64,000 nt of DNA from Ruminococcus sp. (GTDB lineage: Bacteria > Bacillota > Clostridia > Oscillospirales > Ruminococcaceae). Below are positions 44,003 through 53,832 of this stretch, piece by piece. Both the position numbers and the translations under genes were made by a program. The notes beneath the pieces are model-generated. The model was not told the DNA's origin and searched no databases. It was given only the letters and a program-made list of their open reading frames with translations. Every line of letters starts with the position of its first letter. Position 1 is the stretch's first letter. Location: positions 1 to 64,000 of the forward strand of contig NZ_JAHZAX010000012.1 in the NCBI RefSeq assembly GCF_019423705.1. The letters are read 5' to 3'.

Positions 44003-44695
44003 TTAGAACAATCCCAGCTGTTTGAGCGCCTTGTCGTTTTCAGCTGTGCCCTTTTTGTCGATGATATCATCGCCAAGCTTAATTTTCAGATATTGGATAA
44101 TGAGCTCTGTGCATTTGTCCATTCCGATACGGTCGGAATTAAGGGTCATATCGTAAAGCACGGGGTTCGTCCAGGTCTCGCCGCCGGTGTAATACTTATA
44201 GTAATCGGCACGGTAGCGGTCCGTCTGATATATCATCTTGTGGGCTTCCTCTTCGGTGACGCCCAGCCGCTCGATAACGTTTTTCACGCAGAACGCCCTC
44301 GGCGCTTCGATATAGACGCTGACTGTGTTGTCATAATCACGCAGCAGGTGATTTGCGCATTTTCCGATGATAATGCAGGACTGCTGCTTGCCAAGCTCCT
44401 TTATTATCTTCGCCTGAATGTTGTAAAGATTGACGTCAGAAATGAAGCTCTTGTCCGTCGGTTCGACGATATCATCCTTATTGGCGGATTTCATAAGCCT
44501 TTTGATAAGGTGATAACCTCTCAGCTTTTCGTCCACCTGAAAGAAAAGATCCTTGTTTATCCCGCTGTAATTTGAAGCCATACTGAGTATCTGGCTTTCA
44601 TAACAGGGGATTCCAAGCTGTTTTGAAAGCGCAAGTCCTATCTGCTTGCCGCCGCTTCCAAAGCCTCGGGCAATGGTTATAACGAAATTGTCCAT
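44003..44695 (-). CDS. cytidylate kinase-like family protein
   Basis: This 230-aa P-loop protein matches the cytidylate-kinase-like group found in many Clostridia: FVITIARGFGSGGKQIG holds the P-loop, followed by ALSKQLGIPCYESQIL. Later segments include IIIGKCANHLLRDYDNT and VERLGVTEEEAHKMI. It is not the housekeeping Cmk. The ATG at 44695 has AGGAGG 8 bases upstream. It follows the response-regulator gene by about 95 bp and may be co-transcribed with the hybrid kinase pair. The substrate is not known. Confidence 0.8.
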   Translation of the reverse strand: MDNFVITIARGFGSGGKQIGLALSKQLGIPCYESQILSMASNYSGINKDLFFQVDEKLRGYHLIKRLMKSANKDDIVEPTDKSFISDVNLYNIQAKIIKELGKQQSCIIIGKCANHLLRDYDNTVSVYIEAPRAFCVKNVIERLGVTEEEAHKMIYQTDRYRADYYKYYTGGETWTNPVLYDMTLNSDRIGMDKCTELIIQYLKIKLGDDIIDKKGTAENDKALKQLGLF

Positions 44696-44791
44696 TTCTA
44701 TCACCTCCTGTGCTTATAGTATAGCACAGGGAGTGGAAGATAAAAACACTAAAAATCAGAGAAAATCCTATATTTTTCAGACAAGTCGGTA

Positions 44792-45550
44792 TTATTTGCG
44801 CTGTTTATACTGCGCAGGGGACAGACCTGTTATATCCTTGAACACCTTTGTGAAATAATCTGCGCTGGAATAGCCAAGCTCTTCGCTTATCTCATAGGTC
44901 TTTAAGCCGCTTTGCCGCAAAAGCTCTTTGGCATATTCTATCTTCACAAGGGTGCTGAAGCGGCTGAAGCTTTCGCCTAGCTGTCGGCGGAACATTTTGC
45001 CGAAATAGTCACGGCTGAAGCCGAAATGCTCTGCCGCCTGCTCCACGGAGATATCACGGCAGCTTGTGTTTGAAAAATATGCGCAGATATCCTGAGTGAA
45101 GTTGTCCTCCGCCCTTTTGCCAAGGGCTTCAAGTGCGCAAAGCACATTGTCGGCGAAAGTGTTCTGACCTTTTTGCTCTGCAAGCTTATCGCCCACACGC
45201 TTTAGCATATCGCCAAGCTTTTGCTCGTTGACTGGCTTTAAAAGATAATCGAAAGCACCAAGCACAAGGCCTTTTCGGGCATACTCGAACTCATCGTATG
45301 AACTTATGAACACCACGGCGATTGAAATGCCAAGCTCGTTCATCTTTTCAAGAAGCTGAATACCGTCGATAAAAGGCATTCTGATATCCGTTAGCACAAG
45401 GTCGAACTTTTCGCTTTTCACCGCCGCAAGGGCATCCCTGCCGTTGGAGACTTCCTTTGCGATAACAAAGCCGCTGTCCTTCCAAACGGACATTCTTGAA
45501 TAGATAAAGCGCATATCGGCGTCGTCCTCAGCCAAGAGTATTTTATACAC
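44792..45550 (-). CDS. response regulator with AraC-type DNA-binding domain (YesN-like)
   Basis: A receiver domain (VYKILLAEDDADMRF, Asp in FDLVLTDIRMPFIDGIQL, Lys in YLLKPVNEQ) is followed by a linker and a double helix-turn-helix (SVEQAAEHFGFSRDYFGKMF and TYEISEELGYSSADYFTKVF). YesN-type regulators commonly control sugar uptake, but here the neighbours are a urea transporter and a kinase. The GTG at 45550 has GGAGG 8 bases upstream; it is 5 bp after the hybrid-kinase stop. The protein is 252 aa. Confidence 0.87.
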   Translation of the reverse strand: MYKILLAEDDADMRFIYSRMSVWKDSGFVIAKEVSNGRDALAAVKSEKFDLVLTDIRMPFIDGIQLLEKMNELGISIAVVFISSYDEFEYARKGLVLGAFDYLLKPVNEQKLGDMLKRVGDKLAEQKGQNTFADNVLCALEALGKRAEDNFTQDICAYFSNTSCRDISVEQAAEHFGFSRDYFGKMFRRQLGESFSRFSTLVKIEYAKELLRQSGLKTYEISEELGYSSADYFTKVFKDITGLSPAQYKQRK

Positions 45551-45555
45551 GTTTT

Positions 45556-48264
45556 TCACCTCCAAAGTTCCTCAGACTGTGTAATGCTGAGAAGGTCGTA
45601 TTTGTTTATGTATTCTTCAAGTTTGCGGAATTTTGTTTTGTCCATATGGTCTTTGAACTCACCCCTGTGGCGCTCAAAATAGTCCGCCGCTGAGATATCG
45701 AAATTTGCGCAGAGTTCTAAAAGTTCGCTGACGAATTTTGGTCGATCTTGCGCTGATGATCGAGCCGTGCCGTCTTCTGTGAGTTTCAAAAACTCTCCCA
45801 GACGCTTAACTGCCATTTGCCAATCTGCTTCAAAGTCTGCTGTATCGGCGTTTTGCGGCGTATCAGACTTCAACATATCGCTGAGCGCCTTTGAACTTTC
45901 GTGAAGCTTTTTGCAGCAAAGGTTGCCCGAAATTCCTATAACATCGTGGAGAATTATCCTTGCGTTTGCATAATTGCCTGCTTTGATATGCTGACAGATA
46001 TAATCGCAGTCGCTGCTATGTTCGGAAATAAAGCGCTTGATGATATCAAAAAGTATGGTCTTGCTGCCGCCAAGGGCGTCAAGGCAGGCAACGCAGTCAA
46101 AGACCTCGTCCCCCTGCTCAGCCGACTTTTGAGGCATTGCCCTGCTGATATGGAGATATTTGTATATCATCTTTCTGAGGTCGTCGGGGCGGAATGGTTT
46201 TGAGATATAGCCGTCCATTCCTGCGGCATAGACTTTCTGCTCTATTCCCGATACCACGTCGGCGGTCAAGGCTATTATTGGTGTTATGCCAAAGCCCTCC
46301 AGCTCTCTTATGCGCCGTGCGGTCTCATAACCGTCCATATCGGGCATATGAAGGTCCAAAATTATCATATCTGGGCGGTGTGTGCGGCAATAGTCGATAG
46401 CTTTCATTCCGCTGTCGGCGATATCCACCTGCAAGCCATAGGTGCAAAGTATCTCACGCTCGATATCGAGGTTGACCTTGTTGTCGTCCACAAGAAGTAT
46501 GTGGGCTTGGACGGCGGCTTCACCGTCAATGGGGGCGTTATCGCTCTGAGGCTTTGGCGGTTCGGCGATGTCAAAGGGCATACAAAATGTGAAAGTCGAG
46601 CCTTTGCCAAGCTGAGAAACGACCTCTATCTTATGCTTTCCGCCGCTTGCCGCTTTGACGATAGACTGGGATATGGGCAGACCGAGACCTGTTCCGCCGT
46701 GACGTCTTGTTACGCCTGCGTCGCTTTGGATAAACGGCTCGAAAATGCTTTCAAGCTTGTCCTGTGCAATGCCCTCGCCCGAGTCGGTGACGGAGAATTC
46801 CACAAGGGCTGTTCTGCCCTTTGTTTCAAGGCATTTGCAGCCAAGCACCACCTCGCCGCTTTCCGTGAACTTCACGGCATTGCCAAGCAGATTTACAAGC
46901 ACCTGCTGCAACCGCAGAGGGTCGCCGCTGACAAAGCTGGGGATATCCCCCGAAATATCGAGCCGCAGGGCAATGCCCTTTGAAAGTGCGGCGCTTTCCA
47001 TAATGGAATAGGTATCGCCCAGCAGCTTTACAAGGTCGAGATCGGTATATTCAAGCTGGAGATTGCCCGACTCGATCTTTGAAAAATCAAGAACATTGTT
47101 TATAAGCCCCAGCAGATTTTCGGAAGCGGTGTCGATATTTTTGACATAGCGCTGCTGGCTGTCCTCAAGATCGGTCTTTGAAAGCAGATAAAGATAGCCT
47201 GTTATGGCGTTGAGCGGCGTTCGCAGTTCGTGGCTCATTTGTGCGAGGAAGTCGCTCTTTGCGCTGTTTGCACGGTCGGCTTCGTCCTTTGCCTGCTTCA
47301 TCTGAGCTTCCGCCTGCTCACGCTTTTTCAGCTCGTTTTGCAGCGTTTGAGAAAGACGGTTGAAAAGCTCGCCGAAATGGAAAAGCTCATATGCGCCCTT
47401 TGGCGACACACGGACGTTTGAAAGATCGAGTTCGGCGGTATCAAGGCTTTCGGAATAATCGTTTATGGGGCGGACGTAAAGCTGCTCAAAAACGATAAGC
47501 ACTATGCCGATTATCACAAGCACGCTGACGGAGCACACAAGCTGTATCATCGAGGCGGTCTCACGGCCTGCGGCGGCGTTTTCCACCTCGGCATCGAGCC
47601 GCCTGTTAAGTGCGTGGCGGAAGCGGTCGATAGGCGACATTATCATCGTTTTGGAATCATTATAAAAGCTGTCATAAAGCATTTCACGGGAGCGCTCTTT
47701 CATTTCCGCAGGGGTCAGTCCGCTGTATTCTTCGGGCATTTCGGTGTTTTCCACAAGTGCGATATATTCCGCTATTTTGCTGTCGATATCGCCATTGCCA
47801 TTTTTATACTGGTCAGCGGTTATGCCCTCGGCGGTGAGCATAAGCTTCATCGAGATCGTTTCGGTCTTGATAAGGGTGTCGGAATATTTTTTCGCCTCGG
47901 CAAGAAGCTGGCTCTCGTTTTCGGGAGGATCGAGGGCTGAAAGGCTGTTTATGACACGGTCACGGGTCTTGTCCTCATAGACCTCGAACCAATAGTTGTA
48001 AAGGTGCTTAACATCCCCTGTCACGGAGAATTTTCTTGCCTCGTCGGTGAGATAGTCAGAGGCGTCTGCAAGCTCCTGCCCCAAATCGGAAAGCTCCCCA
48101 CGATTGACTTGGGCGGCGTTTTCACGGCTTATACACTCGCTCATATATCTTGCGCTGATAAGTGTCAGCACGGTTATGAGCAGGAATATCACAACTGCGC
48201 AAATGGTGATATTGCGGCTTTTGAGCGCTCTTCGCCGCTTTTTGCTGCTTGTTTTGCTTGTCAT
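45556..48264 (-). CDS. hybrid sensor histidine kinase (sensor-HisKA-HATPase-REC-HPt)
   Basis: This 902-aa membrane kinase has one membrane helix near residue 20, about 210 residues of extracytoplasmic sensor and a second helix near 235. Then come a HAMP-like and coiled region, a HisKA box (FLAQMSHELRTPLNAITG near 345) and an ATPase (NLLGNAVKFTESGE near 460). A receiver follows (Asp in DMIILDLHMPDMDGYET near 650). The C-terminal part resembles an HPt domain (ARIILHDVIGISGNL near 775). A full phosphorelay to the adjacent AraC-type regulator is likely. The ligand is unknown. Confidence 0.88.
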   Translation of the reverse strand: MTSKTSSKKRRRALKSRNITICAVVIFLLITVLTLISARYMSECISRENAAQVNRGELSDLGQELADASDYLTDEARKFSVTGDVKHLYNYWFEVYEDKTRDRVINSLSALDPPENESQLLAEAKKYSDTLIKTETISMKLMLTAEGITADQYKNGNGDIDSKIAEYIALVENTEMPEEYSGLTPAEMKERSREMLYDSFYNDSKTMIMSPIDRFRHALNRRLDAEVENAAAGRETASMIQLVCSVSVLVIIGIVLIVFEQLYVRPINDYSESLDTAELDLSNVRVSPKGAYELFHFGELFNRLSQTLQNELKKREQAEAQMKQAKDEADRANSAKSDFLAQMSHELRTPLNAITGYLYLLSKTDLEDSQQRYVKNIDTASENLLGLINNVLDFSKIESGNLQLEYTDLDLVKLLGDTYSIMESAALSKGIALRLDISGDIPSFVSGDPLRLQQVLVNLLGNAVKFTESGEVVLGCKCLETKGRTALVEFSVTDSGEGIAQDKLESIFEPFIQSDAGVTRRHGGTGLGLPISQSIVKAASGGKHKIEVVSQLGKGSTFTFCMPFDIAEPPKPQSDNAPIDGEAAVQAHILLVDDNKVNLDIEREILCTYGLQVDIADSGMKAIDYCRTHRPDMIILDLHMPDMDGYETARRIRELEGFGITPIIALTADVVSGIEQKVYAAGMDGYISKPFRPDDLRKMIYKYLHISRAMPQKSAEQGDEVFDCVACLDALGGSKTILFDIIKRFISEHSSDCDYICQHIKAGNYANARIILHDVIGISGNLCCKKLHESSKALSDMLKSDTPQNADTADFEADWQMAVKRLGEFLKLTEDGTARSSAQDRPKFVSELLELCANFDISAADYFERHRGEFKDHMDKTKFRKLEEYINKYDLLSITQSEELWR

Positions 48265-48284
48265 TTTTATCACCGCCTAAAAGC

Positions 48285-48325
48285 CTAAAAATAAAAAACG
48301 CCCCGTGGATAAACACGGAGCGTCT
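48285..48325 (-). terminator. terminator of the GGDEF/EAL gene
   Basis: ACGCTCCGTG pairs with CACGGGGCGT (one G-U), followed by TTTTTATTTTT on the minus strand. Confidence 0.8.
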
Positions 48326-48402
48326 TTGCCCTAAAATTATTACCTAAAAATCATATCACATTTTTGCAGTTTTGTCAAGATATGACCAATACACCTATTA
48401 TA

Positions 48403-51400
48403 TCATTTCCCCAACTCTCCCGCAAACTTCAATATCTCCTCCGTCGCATCTTCTGAGCACGGCAAAGGTTCAAAGGTCGGCTTGCCGAAATAGAAGCCTT
48501 GCAGCAGGTCAACGCCGCATTCTATGACCTTTTTAAGCTCCGCCTGTGTCTCAACGCCCTCAGCGAGGACTAGGATATTCTTTGTAGAAGCTATCTGCAC
48601 AAGCTTTGTGATGATGTCAGCCTTGCCCTCGTCACGGTCGCAGCCGCTTATTATGGAGCGGTCGATCTTGATGATGTCAGGCTTCAATGTTATGAGCGCA
48701 TACTCGCTGTTATAGCCGCTGCCGAAATCGTCAAGTGCGGTCAGTCCGCCACGGCTCTTTATCCAGCCCTGCTTTGCGTTCACATAATCAATGTTGGCTT
48801 CCTCGCTTTCGAGAACTTCAAGGACGATATTTTTCAGTATATCCTTGTTTTCCGTCTCAAGTTCTTTTATATCATCGTGTTTCATTATGCAGTTTGAAAT
48901 GGAGTTTATGAATATCCTTGTGTCGCCAGACAAGGACTTGTTTGCCACAAGCTCACGGAACGTTCTAAGGGCAAGCTTCCAAGTCAGCCGCTCGATCTCG
49001 TAAAGCTTTGCGCTGGTCTTTGCTATCCTTATGAAGTCAAGGGGCGCTTTGAACACTTCCGACTGCGGACGCATAAGGGCTTCATAGCCGTAGATCTTAC
49101 CCGTCTTGACCGAGATTATGCTGTGGAATGCGTACTTTATGCTCTCGGTGTCGATTATGCGGTTCATTTCCTCAACGCCTGTGATGAGGATAGAGTCCTT
49201 TGTGTATTTTGAAATGTCAAACTCGGCGATATTGCCCTTTGTGGAGTGCTTTATTGTGTACATCGCAAAGTCTGCAAAGCGTATAAGCATTTCATATGAG
49301 GTGGAGTCGTCGGGATACCAAGAGATACCGCCGCTGGCTCTCAGCCTGTAATGCGAACCGTCGCTCAGTATGCAATATCCTGCTTCAAGCTTCTTTCGCA
49401 CGTCCTCAACGATGGCTCTTATCTCGTCCTTGCTGTCAAAGCCGCTGAGGAAAACGTTGAACTCATCGCCCGACATTCTTGCCACAACGCCGCCGTGATA
49501 ATTGAAATTCTTCAGCACATTTGCGGTGGCGGAGATATAATCATCGCCGAAATCGTGGCCGTAGGTATTGTTGACGTATTTCAAGTTGTCGATATCGAAC
49601 ATTATAAACGCCGCAGTTTTGAGCTTTTTCGGCTCACGGAACATTTTCTCTATCTTGTGATAATATGCACGCCTGTTGAGAAGCCCTGTCGTCACGTCAT
49701 AGTCACGCTCATACTTGACCTTTTTCATTTCCATTACAGACTGGGTAACGTCCTGCACAAGACCCAATATATTGGTCTTGTCACGGCGAAGGCTGAGCCT
49801 ATACCATTTCTGACTGCTCTCATCGGTGCGGAGCATAAACTGTCTTGTGATAACGGCTTCGTCAGCGGCTGCGCATATCTCATCAAAGAAATCACCTATC
49901 TTTGTGCCGTTTTTCTGATCTATACTGTCCACAAGGCTTGCGAACCTGTCAAATGTTATGGTAGTATCCTTTGTCGGCAGAGTATCACATTCAAGGGTGG
50001 TCATCATACTTTCGCTTATGAAAACGGTTTTCTTAGCTGTGTCGTACATAAATGCGCCAATGCCTGCGGTGGACATACTGATCATCTTTGAAACTCGTGA
50101 TGACTGCTCCCTCACGTTGACTTCAAGCTGGATGATGGCTTCTGTCAGGTGGTCGATCTCTCGTATTCCCGAAGAAGCGAACTCGATAACATTATCGCTG
50201 TTTTTGCTGTTGTCAAGGGTCTTTATTATCTTCGAAACAGGCTTTGTGACGTGTCGGTTCATTATTATAGTACCGATTATAGTGGCAGCGGCAGAGATCA
50301 AAAACGATATCACGAACATTTTTACAAGGCTGTTGTAGATATTCAGCGCTTCGCTTTTTTCGGAAATCGATATTATCGCCCACTTGCAATACTTGTATGG
50401 CGAGTCAGATTTGTAGATGTTTATATCCTTTATGGAGCCAACAGTCGGCACATCAATACTGCTGTTTGCGTTGAAATCGAACACGTTCTTTGCTATCTGA
50501 TTGCCGTGACCTAAAACTGTGCCCTCACCCACCAGCCTTTTATACATTGCGCCCGAGTGCAAAACAGGGTGATAATTGTCGTCATTATCCGTATCAACGC
50601 CCAAGATATAGCAGGAGCGGTCGTTAGGCAGGTCGTTGCCCGGCAGATAGCTTAGGATAGTTTTTTCCATAAGGCCAAAGCCCACAACGCCGTAAACTGT
50701 GCCGTCGTCCGCCACAAGGGGCAGAGTATAACGCATACTTTTTCTGCCTGTTTTGGATATAGACGAAAAGCTGCTCCAATAGCCAAGGTCGGCGACGTCT
50801 ATCTTAGGATCGTTCCGTGCGGTGTTGATAGTCTTATAGTAGAAGTCGAAATCGCCGTCCTCGCCGCCGGAAAGCTGCATATATGCAGTCCAAGCGGAGT
50901 CCAGCATTACATTATAGTCTTTAGAAATATCGGCGCTGCCAGCTTCTAGGAAAAGCTTTTTGTTATCTGTTTCAGCGCCGTTCGTTACATTGACGTCACG
51001 GATATAGACCGTTGGCAAAGTATCGCCGTCGCTGCCTTCCTCGTCAAAAAGGTCCCCCGTATCAAGGACGATGAAAGCGTCGTTTATTAGTCCACGGCGC
51101 AGCATTGTCACAAGGGTCTCAGTGCTGTTATTAAGTATGGCTTTGCTTATGGTCTTGTCTGTGTAAAGTGCTTCCAAGCCCACGTTCTTTTCCGCAAGGA
51201 CCTTTTCAGTAATGCTGTTGATATCCTTCTCGGCTTCATAAACAAGGGGCATTTTATTTGCGATGGTGTTTTCGACATAGTTTTTTCTGTTCTCGGTCTT
51301 TTCGGAGATCGAGTCATAGGCGTATTTTTTGATATAGGAAAATTCGCCACCGATGAACAACGTGCCGAGAAAAGCGCCAAACTGCAATATTGAAAGGATA

Positions 51401-51492
51401 AGCGTTGACAAAAAGAGCGTAACAAAGAAAGGGTGCTGCTTTTTCTGCTTTTTTCTAAATGTCAGCCTGCTTGTATCAGTCGTTTTTTTCAT
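48403..51492 (-). CDS. membrane c-di-GMP protein with sensor, GGDEF and EAL domains
   Basis: The 1029-aa protein has a membrane helix near residue 30, a large extracytoplasmic sensor to about residue 385 (Cache-like, inferred), a second helix, a PAS-like stretch, then GGDEF and EAL domains. The GGDEF site reads RMSGDEFNVF, with Ser for the first Gly, so cyclase activity is uncertain. The EAL domain keeps its key residues: YEALMRPQ, INSISN, LDDFGSGY, IKIDRSII, LAEGVET and LQGFYFGKP, so phosphodiesterase activity is likely. It follows the damaged solute-binding gene by 40 bp; that protein may have been its external sensor. Confidence 0.88.
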   Translation of the reverse strand: MKKTTDTSRLTFRKKQKKQHPFFVTLFLSTLILSILQFGAFLGTLFIGGEFSYIKKYAYDSISEKTENRKNYVENTIANKMPLVYEAEKDINSITEKVLAEKNVGLEALYTDKTISKAILNNSTETLVTMLRRGLINDAFIVLDTGDLFDEEGSDGDTLPTVYIRDVNVTNGAETDNKKLFLEAGSADISKDYNVMLDSAWTAYMQLSGGEDGDFDFYYKTINTARNDPKIDVADLGYWSSFSSISKTGRKSMRYTLPLVADDGTVYGVVGFGLMEKTILSYLPGNDLPNDRSCYILGVDTDNDDNYHPVLHSGAMYKRLVGEGTVLGHGNQIAKNVFDFNANSSIDVPTVGSIKDINIYKSDSPYKYCKWAIISISEKSEALNIYNSLVKMFVISFLISAAATIIGTIIMNRHVTKPVSKIIKTLDNSKNSDNVIEFASSGIREIDHLTEAIIQLEVNVREQSSRVSKMISMSTAGIGAFMYDTAKKTVFISESMMTTLECDTLPTKDTTITFDRFASLVDSIDQKNGTKIGDFFDEICAAADEAVITRQFMLRTDESSQKWYRLSLRRDKTNILGLVQDVTQSVMEMKKVKYERDYDVTTGLLNRRAYYHKIEKMFREPKKLKTAAFIMFDIDNLKYVNNTYGHDFGDDYISATANVLKNFNYHGGVVARMSGDEFNVFLSGFDSKDEIRAIVEDVRKKLEAGYCILSDGSHYRLRASGGISWYPDDSTSYEMLIRFADFAMYTIKHSTKGNIAEFDISKYTKDSILITGVEEMNRIIDTESIKYAFHSIISVKTGKIYGYEALMRPQSEVFKAPLDFIRIAKTSAKLYEIERLTWKLALRTFRELVANKSLSGDTRIFINSISNCIMKHDDIKELETENKDILKNIVLEVLESEEANIDYVNAKQGWIKSRGGLTALDDFGSGYNSEYALITLKPDIIKIDRSIISGCDRDEGKADIITKLVQIASTKNILVLAEGVETQAELKKVIECGVDLLQGFYFGKPTFEPLPCSEDATEEILKFAGELGK

Positions 51493-51532
51493 AAAACAAA
51501 TATGCCCCTAAAAATCAATTTATCAATTCTTC

Positions 51533-52983
51533 CTATTTTTCGATTATGGCTTCAAGGTCTTTGCAGAATGATTCATACCAGTTATCGAATGCTTCATCGC
51601 CTGTGTACTCTGCAAGAACTTTTTCCCTATCCTCACCGCCGCTTATCTTTTCGGAAGCTTCGTCATAGGCTGCCTGTGCGGTATCTTGGATACGGCTTTC
51701 GAGGAAAGTTCTCACGTCTGCGGAATTTTTGAAAGGCGGCATTGTGTAAAGGTTATAATCCTTTATCTCGTCGATAGCGAGGCTGAGTGTGTCCTTGCAG
51801 ATATCCGAAAGCTCCTTGCCTGCGTCGGCTGACACCTTTTCTATCTGTGAATAGTCGCATGCGTCCTTTTTGACAGGGATATAGCCCGACTCAACAGAGA
51901 AATTGATATTTCTATCCTTCTGTGTGAACCACTCAAGGAAAACTGCGCTTGCGTACTCGTGTGCTTCGTCAGATTTGAGCACGCTGAGGCCTGCGCCCTG
52001 CTGGACGATATAAGGGTCTGTGCCCTCAAAGTTTGGGACAGGCAGAACTGTACACTCAATAGGATATGTGTCATCATCGCCGATGGTCACTTCCGTCGGG
52101 AAATAGAGCGCTCCTGTTGTTGAGCAGACAAAGGCGATGATAGTGCCTATCTTTGCGTCCTCGCTTCTGAAACGTCCCTGCGAGGTGAAATAGCCCTTTA
52201 CATACGGAACATAGTAGTTATCCCAAAGCCTTCTGAGGGCGGTCTTATCCGCATTGAGGGTAGCGTTGCCGTCCTTATCCAAGGTAACAAGTTCGCTGCC
52301 AAGCTGCTTTGCGCCAATGCTCATATAGTTTGCAATAGAGTCTCTGCCAAAGAAAGCTTTGCCGTCGTTTGGCACGTCAGGGGTCTGCTCATCGGTATAG
52401 TTATAATATTTCTCGGAAACGTCCACAATACCTTCCCAAGTCTTAAGGTCGTCAGTGGTAACGCCTGTTGCATCGGCAAACTTCTGCCAATCAGTGCGGT
52501 TGAGCATCATAACTTCCGTACTCTTTGCTATGGGGAAAATTTTCAGCGAACCGTCGCCGGCAAATTCGCCCTCGGAAATATAGCCGTCTATATATTCGGA
52601 AAGCTGCTCGTCTGTGAAATACTTGCTCATATCGGCAAGGCCGTCAAGCTGATCGACAACATAGGCGGTCTCGGCATAGGTCTGGAAGATATCCGGCGGA
52701 GTATCTGCGCCGCTGTCCTTTTTAACGGCAGACACAACGCTGTCGGCAAGCTCCGACACGGAGTTCTTTGAATAAGCCTCAACGATAATGCCCTTTTCAA
52801 GCCCGACTGTGTTATTGAACTCTTCCACGGCCTCGTCAAAGCCCATAAGCTGTACGCCGTTATAATAGTGCCAAATGGTGATAGTTACAGGATTATCCTT
52901 ATTGAGCACGTTATCGTAACTCTTGGTGCTTTCCTTTTCTTTTCCGCTGCCGTAAGCAGAGCCGCTACCCTTTTTTTCTTCAT
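51533..52983 (-). pseudogene. extracellular solute-binding protein with broken signal peptide
   Basis: The body (VTITIWHYYNGVQLMGFDEAV onward) is a complete family 1-type ABC solute-binding protein of about 455 residues. It has no signal peptide in its own frame: upstream codons read GSGSAYGSGKEKESTKSYDN, a typical post-lipobox linker. Another frame has an ATG at 52983 with a GGGAG site, encoding MKKKRVAALLTAA, the start of a signal peptide, then runs out of frame. A small out-of-frame deletion of the hydrophobic core and lipobox explains this. The gene precedes the GGDEF/EAL gene and no permease is nearby. A cytosolic product from GTG at 52909 is possible. Confidence 0.75.
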
Positions 52984-53057
52984 AATCTTTGCTCCCGTTC
53001 TACGATCTCTGAACATTTAACCTCGACAAGTTATTTATTGCTAAAGGTGTCACTTTA

Positions 53058-53086
53058 ATTATACACCAATGTTCAATTCATTACAA
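53058..53086 (-). promoter_or_regulatory. promoter of the solute-binding/GGDEF-EAL operon
   Basis: TTGTAA, 17 bp, TATAAT on the minus strand, about 75 bp before the ATG at 52983. Confidence 0.7.
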
Positions 53087-53156
53087 GTTAAAGTTTGAAA
53101 TTTTTGTCGATTTTTCGATATTTTGTGAATAACGACGATTAGAAAAATAATTAAAC

Positions 53157-53200
53157 AAAAAGGCGTTGGCAGACAAATAAAAGTTCGCCAACGCCGTGAC
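53157..53200 (-). terminator. terminator of the FNT gene
   Basis: GGCGTTGGC pairs with GCCAACGCC, followed by TTTTTGTTT on the minus strand. Confidence 0.85.
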
Positions 53201-53208
53201 ATCATATT

Positions 53209-53832
53209 TTATTCCTTAACAAACCCTTTCCTAACCAGCGGTATCAACATTCCGCCGCAAGCATTGCCAAGGGACATTATTATCAGATAGCCGAAAGCCT
53301 TTGCGCTCCAAACTCCTGCGAGGGTGAAGTAATACATATTCGCAATGCAATGCTCAAAGCCGCTGAGAATAAAGACCACAACGGGCAGGAATATGGCAAG
53401 TATCTGCCCCACAGGATTTTTGATGTTCTTGTTGCCGTCTGCCGCAATGAACATCAAGATTCCGCAGAAAAATGCTAAGATGAATATGCTCAGCAGATCG
53501 TCAGAAAGCTTTATATCGCAAAGACCTTTGGCGGTCTCGCTTATGCCCGATATCCTTGTGCAGCTTATGAGCAGAGCCGACATCGCCGCACCTGCAAAGT
53601 TGCCGAGCCATATGATACCAAGTTCACCCAAGTATGCAGGCTCACGCTCCACCGCATAGCCCACCTTGCCTGTAAAAAGATTGAACCCAAAGCTCAGTAT
53701 AACGAACAGCCCCGTGCCGAACAGGAACGCACCGAGATACTTATTAGGGCAATTGAGGTAGACCGTGCCGCCGATAGCGATAGCTATTCCCGTCATAAAC
53801 GCTCGCAGGAATATATCCAATATTTTCTTCAT
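53209..53832 (-). CDS. formate/nitrite transporter (FNT) family channel, short form
   Basis: FNT proteins are pentameric channels for formate, nitrite or related anions. This 207-aa member keeps GFNLFTGKVG near residue 50 and the central SGFEHCIANMYYF near 155, with six membrane segments. It lacks the longer termini of FocA or NirC (about 250-285 aa). FGYLIIMSLGNACGGM near the end is the last helix. It starts at 53832 with AGGAGA upstream and is transcribed alone. The substrate is not determinable from sequence. Confidence 0.85.
   Translation of the reverse strand: MKKILDIFLRAFMTGIAIAIGGTVYLNCPNKYLGAFLFGTGLFVILSFGFNLFTGKVGYAVEREPAYLGELGIIWLGNFAGAAMSALLISCTRISGISETAKGLCDIKLSDDLLSIFILAFFCGILMFIAADGNKNIKNPVGQILAIFLPVVVFILSGFEHCIANMYYFTLAGVWSAKAFGYLIIMSLGNACGGMLIPLVRKGFVKE

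Noticed and set aside
43867..44003. Proof of nitrogen-regulator control before urtA
   Set aside because: Only a terminator-like stem is present; no recognisable GlnR, NtrC or ANTAR site could be confirmed by eye.
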